Source of the DNA: Protopterus annectens
Taxonomy: Eukaryota; Chordata; Ceratodontiformes; Protopteridae
Reading direction: 5' to 3'
Assembly: GCF_019279795.1 (NCBI RefSeq)
Contig: NC_056739.1
Span: forward strand, 10,879,667 to 10,943,666
DNA length: 64,000 nt
Made by a program: the position numbers and the translations under genes. How positions within the stretch are numbered: position 1 is the first letter of the stretch; every line of letters starts with the position of its first letter. Below are positions 11,250-24,151 of this stretch, piece by piece. Under the pieces are notes generated by a model. That model made no database searches, was not told the DNA's origin, and saw only the letters and a program-made list of their open reading frames with translations.

Positions 11250-14200
11250 CCACACAGACACTCCTGGGGAAGGCTGGCACAGGTTCTCCAGCTATGCCCC
11301 TTTTACCCAGACTATACGGTAGAAATCACTGCCACCACCCAGCTAATATTTATCAGCTACTCAATGGCCCTTATGAAGGGTGTCCAATTATTACTGTGCA
11401 ATATTATTATCCAAATGGTAAGTGCAGCCAAACAGTCAAGACTTATTTGGAGTGACTTGGTACAGTATCACTATATACATGCAATGTACTCTTAGAGCTT
11501 AAATTATCTCTACACAAAACAGCCACAGTTGAAAGGTTTAAAAAGTATTTAATAATAAATAATAAAAACACAAGACAATACTTCTTACTACACAGTGCTA
11601 GTCAAGAGTTCAGAGATCACAGAGAGATGTTTAAAATAATACAGTAGAAAAGTTCTGACATCACAGAAAAACAAACTAGTCTAATCTTCCTATTTCCTAG
11701 CTATATCTAAGAGAAACACTAAAGTCTAACATCCTACTTACATATAAAAACAGGTGGTACTGGTGATGTTGGATGTTCTCAAGACAATGCTCTAATGCTC
11801 TGATTCTTTCTCTCCTTAAATTGATAAGACAGCACCACTGATTCATTTCAGATTACATAATTTCTTTCTGGTTCCCAGGCTAACAGAACTCAGAAGTTAA
11901 TGGCCCTATTGATCTTGCAGCTGGTCAGGAAGCCAGGGCAATAAAAGAAATTATCCATGCAAATTCTAGCCATTAACTCTGGCTTCAAAACAATAGGCAG
12001 GATGCCTCCCTCTAGACATCTCGGCTCTGAATTGTGACATCAAAGACAGTCATAAAATGCTTGGCTTAGCTTTCTTACAGCAGAGTGCAATGTTGTTACA
12101 TTTTTGCAGTTCAATATCCAATGCAGTCTTTTCACATTTAAGAAAACAAACCTGTGGCTTACATTAATATTTACAAATGACAGAATTATCTACAAAATTA
12201 TATCTGGCTATGCTCCTATCTTCACAGATCATTTTATTCTAATACCTATTGTTAATAAGTCGGTTCACACAAATGAACTTCATGTAAAGAAACAGCAGAA
12301 AGAATTGAAAACAAGGCAGTTTGCTTATATTAAAAAAATGAGATACTGGAATTGGAACTGTCAGATAGAAAAATACAATTACCAGTACAGAAATAATAGT
12401 AGACTTGTTTTCTGAGTTCTGAAGAGGTGAGCAAAGGGGAAGGTAGAACACAGATATTGGATAAAAAGAATGAAATCAGCAGTCAAACCCAGTTAATAGT
12501 AAAATAAATCTAGGCTGTACAAAATAGTAGGTTTTTAGTTTCACATGACATGTTAAACTGAGGTCCCATCTCTGGGGAGCTCTAGTGGATGTAAAAGATA
12601 CCATGGTACTTATCAAAAGGAAAAGAACTTTTTTAAACACACGTAAAAACATTTATATACAACCCATACATAAAATAACATTTATGTTAACAATACTGAA
12701 ATATATGCAGACTATGTTAAATGTTTTATAATTGTTTGCATATTCTGCTTAAGCAAAACTAAAGTAACACTTTCATTTTTTGTCTTCATCCTTTTTGACA
12801 CAACCAGAATCTTATTTTCTTTAGATCCTCTGACATTGCCTACTGTTTATATGAAACTTGGGTAGATTGTCTATTACATATAACAAATGAACAAGAAATC
12901 AAAACTGTATGTACCACATGTACATTATCCACATTTTTACAATGCCCTCCTTGTTCTAACATATATATATTAACCTGTTTAAACACATCTGTATTAAATA
13001 TTTCTATTTTGCCCCCAAACCTGGTATTTTTACAGTATATAAATCAATGCTCAACAGTTTGGACAATACAGGGAGCTGTGGTATTGAAGAATCACTCTTC
13101 TATACATTTATATTTCAATATGCCTTTTACAGATTTTTTTTCAAGGATATCAGCCACAAAAAAACTGACCCATTCTGCTACTTCATAATACAGTCCTTAT
13201 CTTCTTTTTAATACCTTTTCCCTCTATAATTAATACCTTCCCACCCATTCACTAAACAGTATTCCCTCATAACTGCTGAATACAAACTTCCAGTTATCCT
13301 CTACAGTCCTTACTTTTACATTTTAACTGTTTTCATCAGTATCATAGCCTACAAAAACCATTTTCCAGTCTGGAAGCTTTCCTTAAACTGTCTGTATTTA
13401 CATGGGAGCATTTTTAATACTAAACCGTTTTGACCATATACCACCCACAATATATAAAAGTCAGGAATGCAACTAGATAAAATAATCCCAACCTACATTT
13501 CAAATTATTCATTATATATGGCTTCCATTCCACTGGATTCAATCTCAACTACCCCAAGAATGAAAAAAAAAAATATTACATTTAATACCTCTTTCCCCTA
13601 CCTAAAGGAAACTAAACACCTCCACTCGTCTCCAAGTTCAATAAACCAATCTATAATGAATTTGTTAAACTTTTTTTCTGAAAGCTTTCCATAAGCTCAT
13701 AATTTTGTCTCATTTTATTTACTACATCCTTCCATACTTTACTTATATTGTCATCTTTTACATATATTATTCCCAGTATCAACATTTCTTACTCCAATGA
13801 ACATATCCCACAACCCTCTATTTTTTTCTTATTTCAGTATTCCCATTCCAGTCAACTGTAGTTCTAAATCAATTATTCCATTTTTACCGACATCATCACA
13901 TCATCAGTGTATGTCAAGGGTACAGTATTGATACCCTTGATGCTATCTCCCACCCTTCTTATCTAGCAACCATTTGAAATTCCAAGACTAAAAAATGCAA
14001 GCTCTAGAACAGCAAGACTGTGTAAAAATGGCCTTGGCATATAATATTGGAGTACTTTATAGTTTTTCCTTTATCTGAGTTATAGCAAACTTAGAGGTAT
14101 TGTGGGAAGCAAGGGTGTGGTGAGGGGATTACAGCCCCCATGAGTAGTTGTGAAGGGTCATTATTATAAGATCGATGTCTGAAAACATCAAACAACATAT

Positions 14201-16730
14201 GGTCGACACCATATGGCCGATGTCTTCAAACATTGACCTTATAAAAAGACAAAAAAAAAAGAAAAGAAAAAAGTACCCTAATGGGTTTAAGAAGGGGGAC
14301 AAGCCCCTCTGCACCCCCCACACCCCCCACTACTTAAATATACCAACTCGGAGACCACACTACATTGCAGTAAATGGAAATCTCCCCTTACAGAGATTTC
14401 CATTTACACGCTCGAGATTTTGAACATTCGATATTCTTGTGTCGACAATGTCAGATTCAACATTGTCGGGTTTCGAGAATATAATATAGACCCATTGTGA
14501 AGGGGGCCTGCCCCATGCAAAAAACAAATTTAAAGTAAAGGGAATACACAGATTTTCACAATTCACTGTCTCCTTTGCATTTATTATTTTTCATAATTTA
14601 AGGGCTTGTAGTTATGGGCCTCAGAATTACAGTAAGCAGCCACTGTTATTATTATTATTTTTGCAATCTTTAATCACCACTTTCCTAACTTTGCTGAACA
14701 CAATTCCACTATAGGACATCCTTGCCATATTCCTTTTTCCATCTCAGTCTTTCTCCCAAACTATCCATTAATTAAAGGTATCACCTGAGAAACCTTGCAT
14801 ACAGTTTCATACAAATACATTATCATTTCCTAAAATCTGTATTCCTTCAATATACACCAAGCCTGTCCATGATGTATGCAATCAAATGTTGTATGTGTTG
14901 TGCAGAAGTAATTTACCTTCCCTCTGTTCCCTAATGCTATCCACCATTTCTTTTCTCAACATAAATATTTTATTTCACATTTCTACGTTGTATTCCATAA
15001 ACCCTTTCTTTATTACATCTACTAATACATGCCCTATTCTAACTAGATCATTTTCATTAACGGTTTATAATACATGTTGCACAAAGCTAGTGGTAACTAG
15101 TTCTTTAATAATTCTCACTTATCCTTTTTCCAGATAAATTGCATAACACTACATGCTATTCTTTCTTCACTAGTAGCTGCACCAGAAACTATTGCTTGTC
15201 ATCTTGCATAATAAAAAAAAATCATACCCTACTCAAGCTATTTGGGAATGACTCTAAAGAATTATCCTGGATAGAATCCTAATTATTTCTTCTGCTATTA
15301 TCTTGTATCTATTATTGTCTCAGTCATTTTTAACTCCCATTCCTTATATGATCTGCCTTCTTTTAACTGTACATCAGCATTAAATGCTCATTAATATGCT
15401 TAGTTATTTTTTTGTGCCATACCTGGAATTCATAAACAAGTACTACACACTTCCAAAATGCTAATGCCCTAAGAGCTCACAGTGCAATATACACAAAGCA
15501 CCTGCCAGGTGATTAAAGGACCACATGAGAAGACAGAGGTGCAGTGACAACAGGAAGAGCAACACTATCTTTCTATGTAGTAGGAGATTCACTTGAACAG
15601 TGTGCACAGCTCACAGTAAAGGACATCTAAGCTGAGGCATGTTAGTGCATCAACAGCAGTGCAAAACCCCTCCCCCCATGTGCAGTACAGTGGAACATAA
15701 TTGCAGCTAATAACAGGGTACCACAAAAAGGGCACTAGAGCTTAGCAAAGTGGCAACCAATAGATTCAGGCATGCGAAGAAAAGTGGGTTATTTTCACCA
15801 TATGAATGGGATAAACAAAAAGTAGGAAAGGGAAAAATAAGCAGATGTAAACAGACAGGTAAACACAAGGCATGAATGATGTAGGAAAGGAAGAGTATTA
15901 TGGTGGGGTGGGAACAAAGTCCCTTTTGTGGTTTTTCCAAAGGAAGGGTAGGTGCAGAAGCTACCAAGGCTTAGTTGTGACTAGAACAGATGGAGAAGAG
16001 CAGCTAAACATGGAACAGAGATACAGACAAACAGGGGCCATATATACACAAAGGGCAGGGAGGACAGTGAATGGACACATAGCTATTAATGGTGGATAAA
16101 AGGTGATGGGGAGGGTTTGACAATAAATAAGAAATGGGTAATGAGACATAAGGGGGAAGACTGTGTGAAAGGGACAGAGTGGGCTCCTGGCATGGCTGGC
16201 TATCAGGCCCCAGGTATCAATCAGCTGTATGGCCAATGTTATGGGCCATTTGCACCTCTGGAGGCCTGATGTGTAGGGCCTGCTGGTCACATGCACCTTG
16301 GCAGAGACCAGCCTCTGCAATTCATGCCAGGATAGCAGTAGAGACCCCCTCCAGCTCACCATCAGGAGAGGAGCTTTCATGCTTATTGAGAACCAGACCT
16401 GGCATGCAGTGGAGACTCAGGGTCAGCTGCAGCAGCTGACAAAGACCAAGATGAGTGCAGCCTCTCCTCTACATCATTCATAAATTAACCTGCAGAAGGG
16501 CAAGGCAAAGAGAAAGAAATTATCACACACATGCACATATGACACAAAGATAGCTTCTGCTGTATAATGGAATGACACAGAATATATGTATATCCCACTA
16601 AATGGAGAGGCATGCTTGCCTTCTGCAGCATCCAGCTATCTTAAGGTAATGCTTCTTAGCAGCTTCAAAACATATATGTACTCTAATGTCTGAGATGGCT
16701 CTAGCTGAGATTTGTTGTGATTGATGGTAA
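11250..16730. other. AT-rich interval without recognised genes
   Basis: About 5.5 kb between the LINE tail and the second DIRS copy. Short reading frames (for example 12,104-12,415 plus, 15,961-16,380 minus) have no family features I recognise. The only structure singled out is a hairpin at 14,370-14,407. It may contain old unrecognised repeats. Confidence 0.45.
14370..14407. repeat. Perfect 15-bp hairpin
   Basis: GTAAATGGAAATCTC (14,370-14,384) is followed after 8 nt by its exact reverse complement (14,393-14,407). It lies in a 450-bp stretch with further short inverted motifs such as GTCGACACCATAT, and may be the centre of a small foldback element. Confidence 0.6.
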
Positions 16731-16754
16731 TTCAAGAGCAAACAGTACATTCTC

Positions 16755-17341
16755 TCATGCTTTTATCAGCAGATGCCAGGTCAGAACAGTTATGAGCCAG
16801 TTGTCCAAGTACAGAAACACCCAGAATCCCTGCAGTCTCAAGTGAGCTGCTACTACTGTCATGCATTTGGTGAACAACCTGGGGGTTGTTGTGAGGCCAA
16901 AGGGCAGGTCTCTGAAGTGATAATGACTGGCTTCCAGCCACAAGCGTAGGTATCTCCTGGAACATTTGTTCATTTTTATGTGATAGTATGCATCCTGAAA
17001 ATCTGTTGAGCAAATCCAGTTGTCCATGTGAAGGAAGGACAAAATGGACTGAACCATGACCTTCCAGAACTTCGTATACTGAACTGATTTGTTCAGATTG
17101 CTGAGATCCAAAATTGGTCTTCAGTCACCTGTTTTCTTTGGCATTTAAAAAATGCTTGAGTAAGTTCCGGACTCTTTCTGGTCTGGGGGGATACTCTTGG
17201 ATGATTCTTTTTTCTAGCAGTTTTTTTTTTATTTCTAGTGCTGTTCCCTTCTTCTGACTGGGTGGAACACCGGGAATTTTGTTTACTGTTGGGAGATAGA
17301 GAAAAGGGTATTATATAACCTCTGGAACTAATCCTCTGCAA
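16755..17341 (-). pseudogene. DIRS reverse transcriptase fragment (catalytic YLDD changed to YLDN)
   Basis: Read from 17,341, RISSRGYIIPFSLSP is the pre-RT segment. From 17,111 come DLSNLNKSVQYTKFW, STDFQDAYYHIKM (first catalytic Asp), LPFGLTTTPRLFTK and VFLYLDNWLI. The second Asp of the YLDD box is Asn, which would abolish polymerase activity. A frameshift near 17,110 separates the two parts, and the sequence stops being recognisable at about 16,735. Compared with copy 1, the whole thumb and RNase H are missing. Confidence 0.87.
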
Positions 17342-17359
17342 CCATGAGTTTTTTGTAAT

Positions 17360-19758
17360 GTCTACCCAGGGTCACTGGTGCAGGGATAGGCTTCCCCCAA
17401 CTGCCTCCAGAGGTGGACAGTCAGGCCTAATTTCAGGAGTGCTGGTAAGGTCTGTCAGAGAAGGTATCTCTGGACCCCTGGTTCTCCAGACCTCCTCTGC
17501 CATCGAGTGGCTTCTTCTGTTAGTTCCCATAGGAGCAGAGGGGGGAACTCTCTCTCCACGTGGATCATGGAAAGGACCCTGGGACTTTCTGAACCACATT
17601 TTTTGACCTCCCTGTTTATTCCTAGAGGAGGTTCTTTGAGGAGTCAAAAATGTATGCCCACTACAAACAGGGTCTTGCCATCTTGCTGACATGTGGAGAG
17701 TGTATCTTTCACTTTAGGACCAAACAAAGAACGTCTGTCTAAGGGAGCATTGACAAAAGAGGACTTGAAGAGATCTGTGAAATCACACAGGTGCATCCAG
17801 GAAGGTCTCCTAATGGAAATGTCTGAATCTGCCATCCTTGAGGTACCTTAAGCTGCATCATGAATGAATTTGAGGTAGATTGTAGGGTAGCCAACTATAA
17901 GGCAATAGAGCTGTGTGCCTCAGAAATAATGGTTCCAGACAAGGACTTGAAAAGTTCTTTAATCAAGTCCCTCTGAAGTCTAGTGAAGTGTACCAGATAA
18001 TTCAGCGACTTGAGTACAAAGGTCACTGAAGTATACAAATGCGTCCCAAATCTGTCCAATACCCTGGACTCCCTGTTAGGGGATGGACATATTAACTCTG
18101 TTCCACGAGTTCCTTCTTTGGGGCTGTGGCTAAGAACAATACATCTACTGGTACTCTGCTCCAAAATTCTCTTGCTTTTGGTGGTGCCAGGATCCTGTCT
18201 GGTCTATTGGGGATTGTCTCAGCAGTGTTAGATTCCTTCCACGCCCATCTAGAGATCAAATCAATGAGCTCATTTGTGGGCAGAGTCACTCAGAAGGTAA
18301 ATGGGCCAGACCCAAAGGCATCCAGGTATATCAATTCCTCTTGGGAAGGGTTATCAGTAGACTAACCACCCCTTTGCTTGAGTATCTCCACGATGTCTCC
18401 AAAGGAGACATCATCAAGTGGTAATCTTGGGGATCCATCCCCCTCATCAAAATTGGTATCTTCTGTGACCAACTCTTGAGGAGAGTCTAAGTGCATCCTC
18501 TTCGGCTTTCTCTTCCCAGGGACTTTTATGTGGGATGTTCTGGAGAAGTACCAGAAGATATAAGTATACCTTGCTGGGGAGCCTGGAGAATCTGGAGTTG
18601 CTGTCCCTTTGGGCTAAAGGCACAAAGACATATGGGATCCAGAAAGAAGATCTGAGGGGGGTGGAATCATCCATCCTACAGAAGCAAAGAGTACTTTCTT
18701 CACCACCTCAAAGGCAGAATGCTGTTGGGAGAAGGAGGCCAGTGGAACTGAAAAGTCAAGCTTCCAGACCGTCAACTCCCTCTGACTCAAAAGCAGCCTA
18801 CCCGAGACAGTGTTCAGAGCCAAGATGTCCAATGCTGAGGCTCTGAGGGACAGAGATGGCTCAGACAACTTCAGAGTTGGCTCTAACACCCCAGATCCTA
18901 CAATGCTATGGCTCTCAGAGTCATCCAGCTCTGGCACACTCGGAGCCAGTGCACTCAGAGAATGTATCAGACCTGAACATAAAACAATCTTCAGATCGAA
19001 TACAGACATTCTCAGAAGACTTGGATCCAAGGGCTCCAAAGCCAAATGTCAGATTGGAGAAGGAGCTAAGATGGGTGGAGTAGCACTGGTAAAGGTCTCT
19101 GGACCTGAAAGGGTAGGAGCCTGGAGAACTCCCATCTGAATCTGTGCCGAGAGAAACTTCCTCATTATTCTATCCACATCTGCTTCTGTCAGCTCCTGGA
19201 AGAATGAAAAGGGGAGGCCACTGAAGGGGACCTCAAATGGTGGTGTCTCTCTAAAAAAGGAGATGGCAGCCAGGAAGGAGCAGGGTCCAGACAGGATGCA
19301 TAGTGGGTCCAAGGGAGTGGTTTCAGATCTGAGTGTGTTGGATCTGATGCTACAGATCTCTTGTCAGAAGATGTCGGATCTGAGGATTTAGTCTTTGGAT
19401 CTGTGGAACTTGGATCCAATCTCTTGGACACTTTAGGAGAACACTCAAAAGTTCTGTCCAAGCTAGGAGTGGATGAAATAGAAGGTTCCAATGAACACTT
19501 TCTGGACTCTTTTTATCAGAATTTTTTTGAGGTTTGAGCTCCAGATAAAGTCTCTGAAAAGTTTTATTACCTTCTGCTTTAAGACCAACTTATTTTTTGA
19601 TCCACTAAGCCCTGTGGATTAATGGCCTTACAAATATTGCATAATTATTTTTAATGAGCTGGGCTTAAGCAATACACACATGACTCATGTGCATCAAATA
19701 GCAGCATCTTATGCCCACAGTGCTTACATTTTTTAAAACCCGAAGGTTTGTCAGCCAT
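17360..19758 (-). pseudogene. DIRS Gag-like protein, copy 2
   Basis: The start is the ATG at 19,758 (MADKPSGFKK), followed by the Cys/His cluster CKHCGHKMLLFDAHESCVYC, parallel to copy 1. A Ser/Asp/Pro/Leu-rich middle (19,491-18,614) and the conserved C-terminal landmarks follow: NRESRVLDRFGTHLYTS (about 18,085) and RRSLFGPKVKDTLSTCQQDGK (about 17,750). A stop after the Cys/His cluster at 19,651 and several frameshifts break the frame. Identification rests on the shared landmarks with copy 1. Confidence 0.83.
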
Positions 19759-20861
19759 TTTTAAGCAGGAAAAAGAACTAGCAATAATAATAAATACAAT
19801 TTTTTTAAAAGAAAGAAATAAAGGAAGAAAGTGAAAAGAAAGGAAATTACCAACAATGGTAATCAAAAATACCAGAAGGGTATAGGACAGGACAATCTAT
19901 CAACATTGGTACACGGTGAATACACCGATAAGTGTATAAAGGATAAGGGAGGGAAATGCAATATAACTGGAGCAAAGGCTGCATCACTCATAATAACACA
20001 CTAAAGCTTGAGAGCTATCAGCGACCACGTCCATATGCGAAGGCAGTAAATGAGATCTGAGGTATGGTAGGGGACTAGAGCATTATAAGTAAGGGAAGAG
20101 CTGAATACTTTCCAGAAGCCATGAGCTGTAAAAAGTGGCTGACTCAGATCCGAACCCAGTAGTTGAGGAATGAATGAAAATTGACAACATCAGATCTGTT
20201 TTTGCAGGGAGGCAAACCCCACCCATGCACCAGCACCCATTTATACATAAACACACGAGTACAGATGCTAAGATGATTGCACAATACTAGCGAAAAAGTG
20301 AAATTCTCATCCCCCAGAATTCTGTTGTCTCACTCTCTACAGTATCTTTCAATGTGCATGTTAGTTCACCAAAATGCTTTTTACTAACTGCACTTGACTA
20401 ATTTGCAGTTTGACTCGGATGGTCAGATGGGTTTTGGTGTACTTGGGATTTGCTGACTGCAGTTCACCAAGTCCTGATTCAGTGACCACAAAAGACTGTA
20501 AGAGAATTGGACCTGCATCGCCCCTCCACGAAGACCCCATATTTAACCCTATTTGCGAGTTCTGCTGAATCAAAATTCACCTGACTGGGATCAGCACTTT
20601 ATATGGGGGGGTGGTGCAATGTAAACACAGACAAAGAGAAAGAAAGAGCACACAAATATTGCTGCAGACATATTTATGGGAAATCAGAAGACATCAGAAC
20701 ACAAACAGTGAAAAAATAAAGGATGATCAAAAGAAATTGTCACAAAAAAATTATTATTTCCTAGGTTTCCTGGGAAAATATAATATGATGCAGCCATATA
20801 GATAAAGGGGACAAAAGGAGTGGATAAGGCACATTTTTGCATTTAATATCTGCCTAACAAA

Positions 20862-20878
20862 TTAGGATTAAGTCTTAC
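20862..20878. repeat. Left target-site duplication of the PLE insertion
   Basis: TTAGGATTAAGTCTTAC here matches TTAGGATTAAGACTTAC at 62,060-62,076, 16 of 17 bases. The two copies flank the outer ends of the PLE sequence. Confidence 0.82.
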
Positions 20879-21429
20879 AAGTAGTGAAGGTAGAGGCCCA
20901 GGAACCACACAAACCAAAGTCCAAATCACAAATCCAATTTATTGACAGCAAAAACAGACCAAATACAGTCAAGCTCTTTCGTCTTTAGCAAAGACCTCTT
21001 CAGAACTGCTTGGCATGGTTATTGCCAACCTTAAATAATCCTAATACATCATGTGATCAACATGTGATCAAACATTCACATGACTCAACTTTAGTTTAGT
21101 ACACATTAGTTATAAAACTCCAACAAAAATTGATGTGAATGTCAGTTAAAATTGCATAAAAAATGAGCAATGAACATAAGTGAAACAATAAAAATAAAAA
21201 TGGAAATAATATTGAGAATAGGAATAGTAAAAAAAAAATCAGTGTTACAGTGACAAATGTATGAGTAACATGGCATAATCAGCCCTCATGATGTTTTAGC
21301 TTTAGTATAGGTGTAATAGAACAACATTCATTCAAACCGGGTGGGGTAAGGGCATCACACACATAAATCCATATGAGCTCCTTCTTGAGAAGATGTTCTG
21401 TCAGTGTAAAAGCCCCTTGGATCTGGTTC
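20879..21429 (-). repeat. PLE 3' UTR (pseudo-LTR unit, left)
   Basis: This matches 59,915-60,480 on the same strand and 61,470-62,050 inverted. It begins (minus strand) just after the endonuclease frame and contains GAGGTCTTTGCTAAAGACGAAAG, a short hairpin-like motif, before the terminal sequence CCTTCACTACTTG. Confidence 0.85.
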
Positions 21430-21737
21430 CTAGAAATCAATCACCACAAATTTAAAAAGGTGACCAGGATAGGCAGAAATATGTCTGTACAGTGTATTAA
21501 TTGTCTTCCCTTTCTTGATTTCATTGAGGTGTTCATATATTCTCTTTTTCAATGCTAGATCAGTCTTGCCAATGTAAAATGCTTTACACTGTTGGCAAAG
21601 CGCACCATAAACCACTCCCCTGGATGAACAATTAAAATATTTTTTCACCTCATATTTCTTGTCTTTGATGAAAAAAGACTCACAAAAGAGTATATGTTGA
21701 CAGTAGTTACAGTGGTTACATTTGTACATACCTTTTG

Positions 21738-22289
21738 GTCTATTGCAGGGGTCTGCAACCTTCACTATCAAAAGAGCCATTTTGGTCACTCTCCCACCAA
21801 ATAAAATTCATCAGGAGCCACAAAACTTATTTTACCCCTAAAATAAAGATAACATAGCATATAAAGTTTTATATATAGTTATTATACTAAATATAAAAGA
21901 ACTAAGTTAATAAGAGCAATATTTAAAATCTGTCCCTATTTTTGTTCCTTTGTTGGGATTGCTCAATTGCTCTTGGTGTGTGTTTATGTCCATCATATCT
22001 CTCGACCTCTTACAACAAGAAATCTGGACAAAGCCATAAATAATGGGGCACAAAGGCCCAAAAATAGGGACATTTTTTAAATATTGCTGTTACAAACTTA
22101 GAAAGTAACAAATGTTGCATTAGCATGAATTTTCTGAAGGGTATGAAGTCTGAAACTCAAATGTCTGTCTATTTTTTTCTGACTTCAGCCCTCAATGATT
22201 TGCCAGAAAACCACAATTGTATGAGAAACAGTTCAGAAATATGAGGCAAAAGTTAGGGCATTTTGCGAAAATCTGCTCAGTTGAGAGGT

Positions 22290-22331
<42 letters not shown>

Positions 22332-22737
22332 ATAGTAAATGCACGTTAACAGAAACCATGTTATTCTAGCAAGTTTCTAAGTTTATAAGAGCAATATTTA
22401 AAGTCCATCATAATTTTTATTCCTTTGTTCCCTTTATTTGTGACTGTCCAGATTTTTTGTGGTAAGACTTTGACAGGTATGGAAACCTTTCAGGAGATGC
22501 TGCTGCTGCTGCCAGGGGATTGCTTGATCGCTCTCAATGTGTGTGGAATTCATGGAAACAGAAACTGTGTTATTCTAGCAAATTTATAAGTTTATAAGAG
22601 CAATATTTAAAGTCCATTGCATGTGTGTTGTGCAGTAGAGTGGCCATTATTTTTCAAAGCTACAGGGAGCCACTGCAGTGGGGTGGAAGAGCCACATGCA
22701 GCTCCTGAGCTGCAGGTTGCAGACCCCTGGTCTATTG
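21738..22737. mobile_element. Non-autonomous hAT transposon (MITE) with 8-bp TSD
   Basis: The element runs 21,746-22,729 (984 bp), flanked by GTCTATTG at 21,738-21,745 and 22,730-22,737. Inverted ends are CAGGGGTCTGCAACCT and AGGTTGCAGACCCCTG, 16 bp with no mismatch. The 8-bp duplication and CAGGGG-type ends are hAT hallmarks. No transposase is encoded. It contains a (TG)n tract at 22,293-22,330 and internal repeated phrases such as AAGAGCAATATTTAAA. Confidence 0.94.
22293..22330. repeat. (TG)n microsatellite inside the hAT MITE
   Basis: About 38 bp of TG repeats within the MITE. Confidence 0.95.
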
Positions 22738-23676
22738 GCACTAAGTTTACCTGAATTCCTTTCCAGTAAACTTTTAAAACATTTGTCTTTCCTAAATACT
22801 ATCTTAGGTTTGGAACCAAATAGTACATTACCATCGCTGATGAAAGTAACAATAGGCCAAAACTGATTAACCACAGCAACAACTTAGAGAAAAACTAACA
22901 ATCAATACTCGTTCTTACGACTTGTCCGAATTATGATTACCAAAGGTCAATGGCCCTACTGAAGATAGGGAATGACAGGAGTTATCACAGATTGGTAATA
23001 GGGGATGCTACAGACCCTTACTCCTTTTGTCACATACTTCATCTTTGATGGATACCAAAAGATCTCGTGGATAACCTCTGTGGGTAAACATATCCAAGAG
23101 TTTTTGAATCTCGACCAAAAATATTGCGTCATCCAATATCATCTGAGCAAGTCGGACTAGTTGTCCCTTGACAACTGCTCTTTTTTGAAATTTGGGATGC
23201 CAACTGTCGTAGTGGAGATAAGAATTAGAAAAAGTTTTCTTATGAAAAATAGTGGAGCTAAAGCAACACTTTGAATAATCTTTTGACACTAGGACATCAA
23301 GAAATGCCATCTTGTCCTTGTCAAAGGTGTGGGTAAATTTAAGAAAGGGGGTGCTATTATTGATGTAAATTAGAAAATCGTTCAGTTTCGTCAAAGAATC
23401 TGTCCAAATGATAAAGATGTCATCCAGGTACCCAATATAAAATGACCAACTGTCAGAAAATATACTACTGAACACAAATTATTTCTACAAATATGCCATG
23501 AATAGGTTGGCAAAGCTCGGGGCACATGAGGCACCCATTGCCACTCCACTCATTTGTTTCAATAGTTGTCCTTCAAAATATAGAAAGTTGTTACTCAGGA
23601 CTAATTCTGCGAGTGTGATAGCCGTGTTGGTGTCATTGTTGTTCAATAGCCCTATGTCAAAGAGCATACTTTCCAG

Positions 23677-23814
23677 CCAATCAAGTCTTTTCTTCTTCTG
23701 GCTTTTTCCCTGTTAGGGGTAGCCACAGCAGATTAGCTGTCCACTCATGATTGGCAGTGGAGTTTTGTGGTGTTGAGTTGCCAGCCCGGTGCCCAAACTT
23801 CCACAGAAGGCACA

Positions 23815-23913
<99 letters not shown>

Positions 23914-24151
23914 ATACACATACACATGCACTCACGCTTAGGCCCAATTTAGAGTGTCTAATCCATCTACAACATGTCTTTGGGATGTTGGAGGAAACTG
24001 GAGCACCCGGAGGAAACCCATGTGACCACAGGGAGGACATGCAGACTCTGGACAAAAGGCACCCCAGCTGAGAATTGAACTGGAGAACCTCTTGCTGTGA
24101 GATGGCAATGCTAACCGCTACACCACTGCGGCCGCCCCACCCAATCAAGTC
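23677..24151 (-). mobile_element. tRNA-derived SINE, full length, inserted in the PLE RT
   Basis: The SINE body is 23,688-24,140, flanked by the 11-bp duplication CCAATCAAGTC at 23,677-23,687 and 24,141-24,151. Read on the minus strand it starts with a tRNA-like head (GTGGTGTAGCGGTTAGCATT..GTTCTCCAGTTCAATTCT, boxes A and B), followed by the GGAGGAAAC-type body, a (TG)n tract and a GAAGAA-rich tail. RNA polymerase III would transcribe it from the internal boxes. Confidence 0.9.
23815..23908. repeat. (CA)n microsatellite within the SINE
   Basis: About 90 bp of CA repeats ending in ACACAT variants; the same place in the second SINE copy holds a shorter CA tract. Confidence 0.96.

Larger units (their letters stand above)
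16735..20190 (-). mobile_element. DIRS retrotransposon, copy 2 (3' truncated)
   Basis: Minus-strand Gag and partial RT in the same order and with the same landmarks as the DIRS at 1-5,727, but well diverged from it. The outer 5' end near 20,190 shares the terminal motif GATCTGAT.TTGT..AAT with copy 1. RT breaks off near 16,735, so the RT C-terminus, RNase H and recombinase are missing. Both DIRS copies have the same orientation. Confidence 0.87.
21430..22880 (-). pseudogene. PLE GIY-YIG endonuclease domain, split by a hAT MITE
   Basis: The C-terminal endonuclease of the PLE polyprotein, thought to nick the target. Minus strand from 22,880: VNQFWPIVTFISDGN..GSKPKIVFRKDKCFKSLLERN, then the MITE at 22,729-21,746, then GMYKCNHCNYCQHIL (the Cys/His zinc-finger-like linker of PLE endonucleases), YFNCSSRGVVYGALCQQCK and AFYIGKTDLALKKRIYEHLNEI (VVY and YIG boxes of the GIY-YIG fold), ending HISAYPGHLFKFVVIDF near 21,430. 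Removing the MITE and one 8-bp duplicate restores ...NRPKGMYKC.... The plus-strand copy at 60,686-61,120 confirms the uninterrupted reading. Confidence 0.9.

Noticed and set aside
6340-12100. Possible LTR pair flanking the LINE (6,420-6,600 and 11,540-11,700 look loosely alike)
   Set aside because: Similarity is limited to AT-rich and CACAGAGATCACAG-type short phrases; no TG..CA ends or internal LTR-element domains.
15961-16440. Overlapping 139-residue minus and 86-residue plus frames
   Set aside because: No recognised motifs, no splice or start context, and both strands open over the same GC-richer patch.
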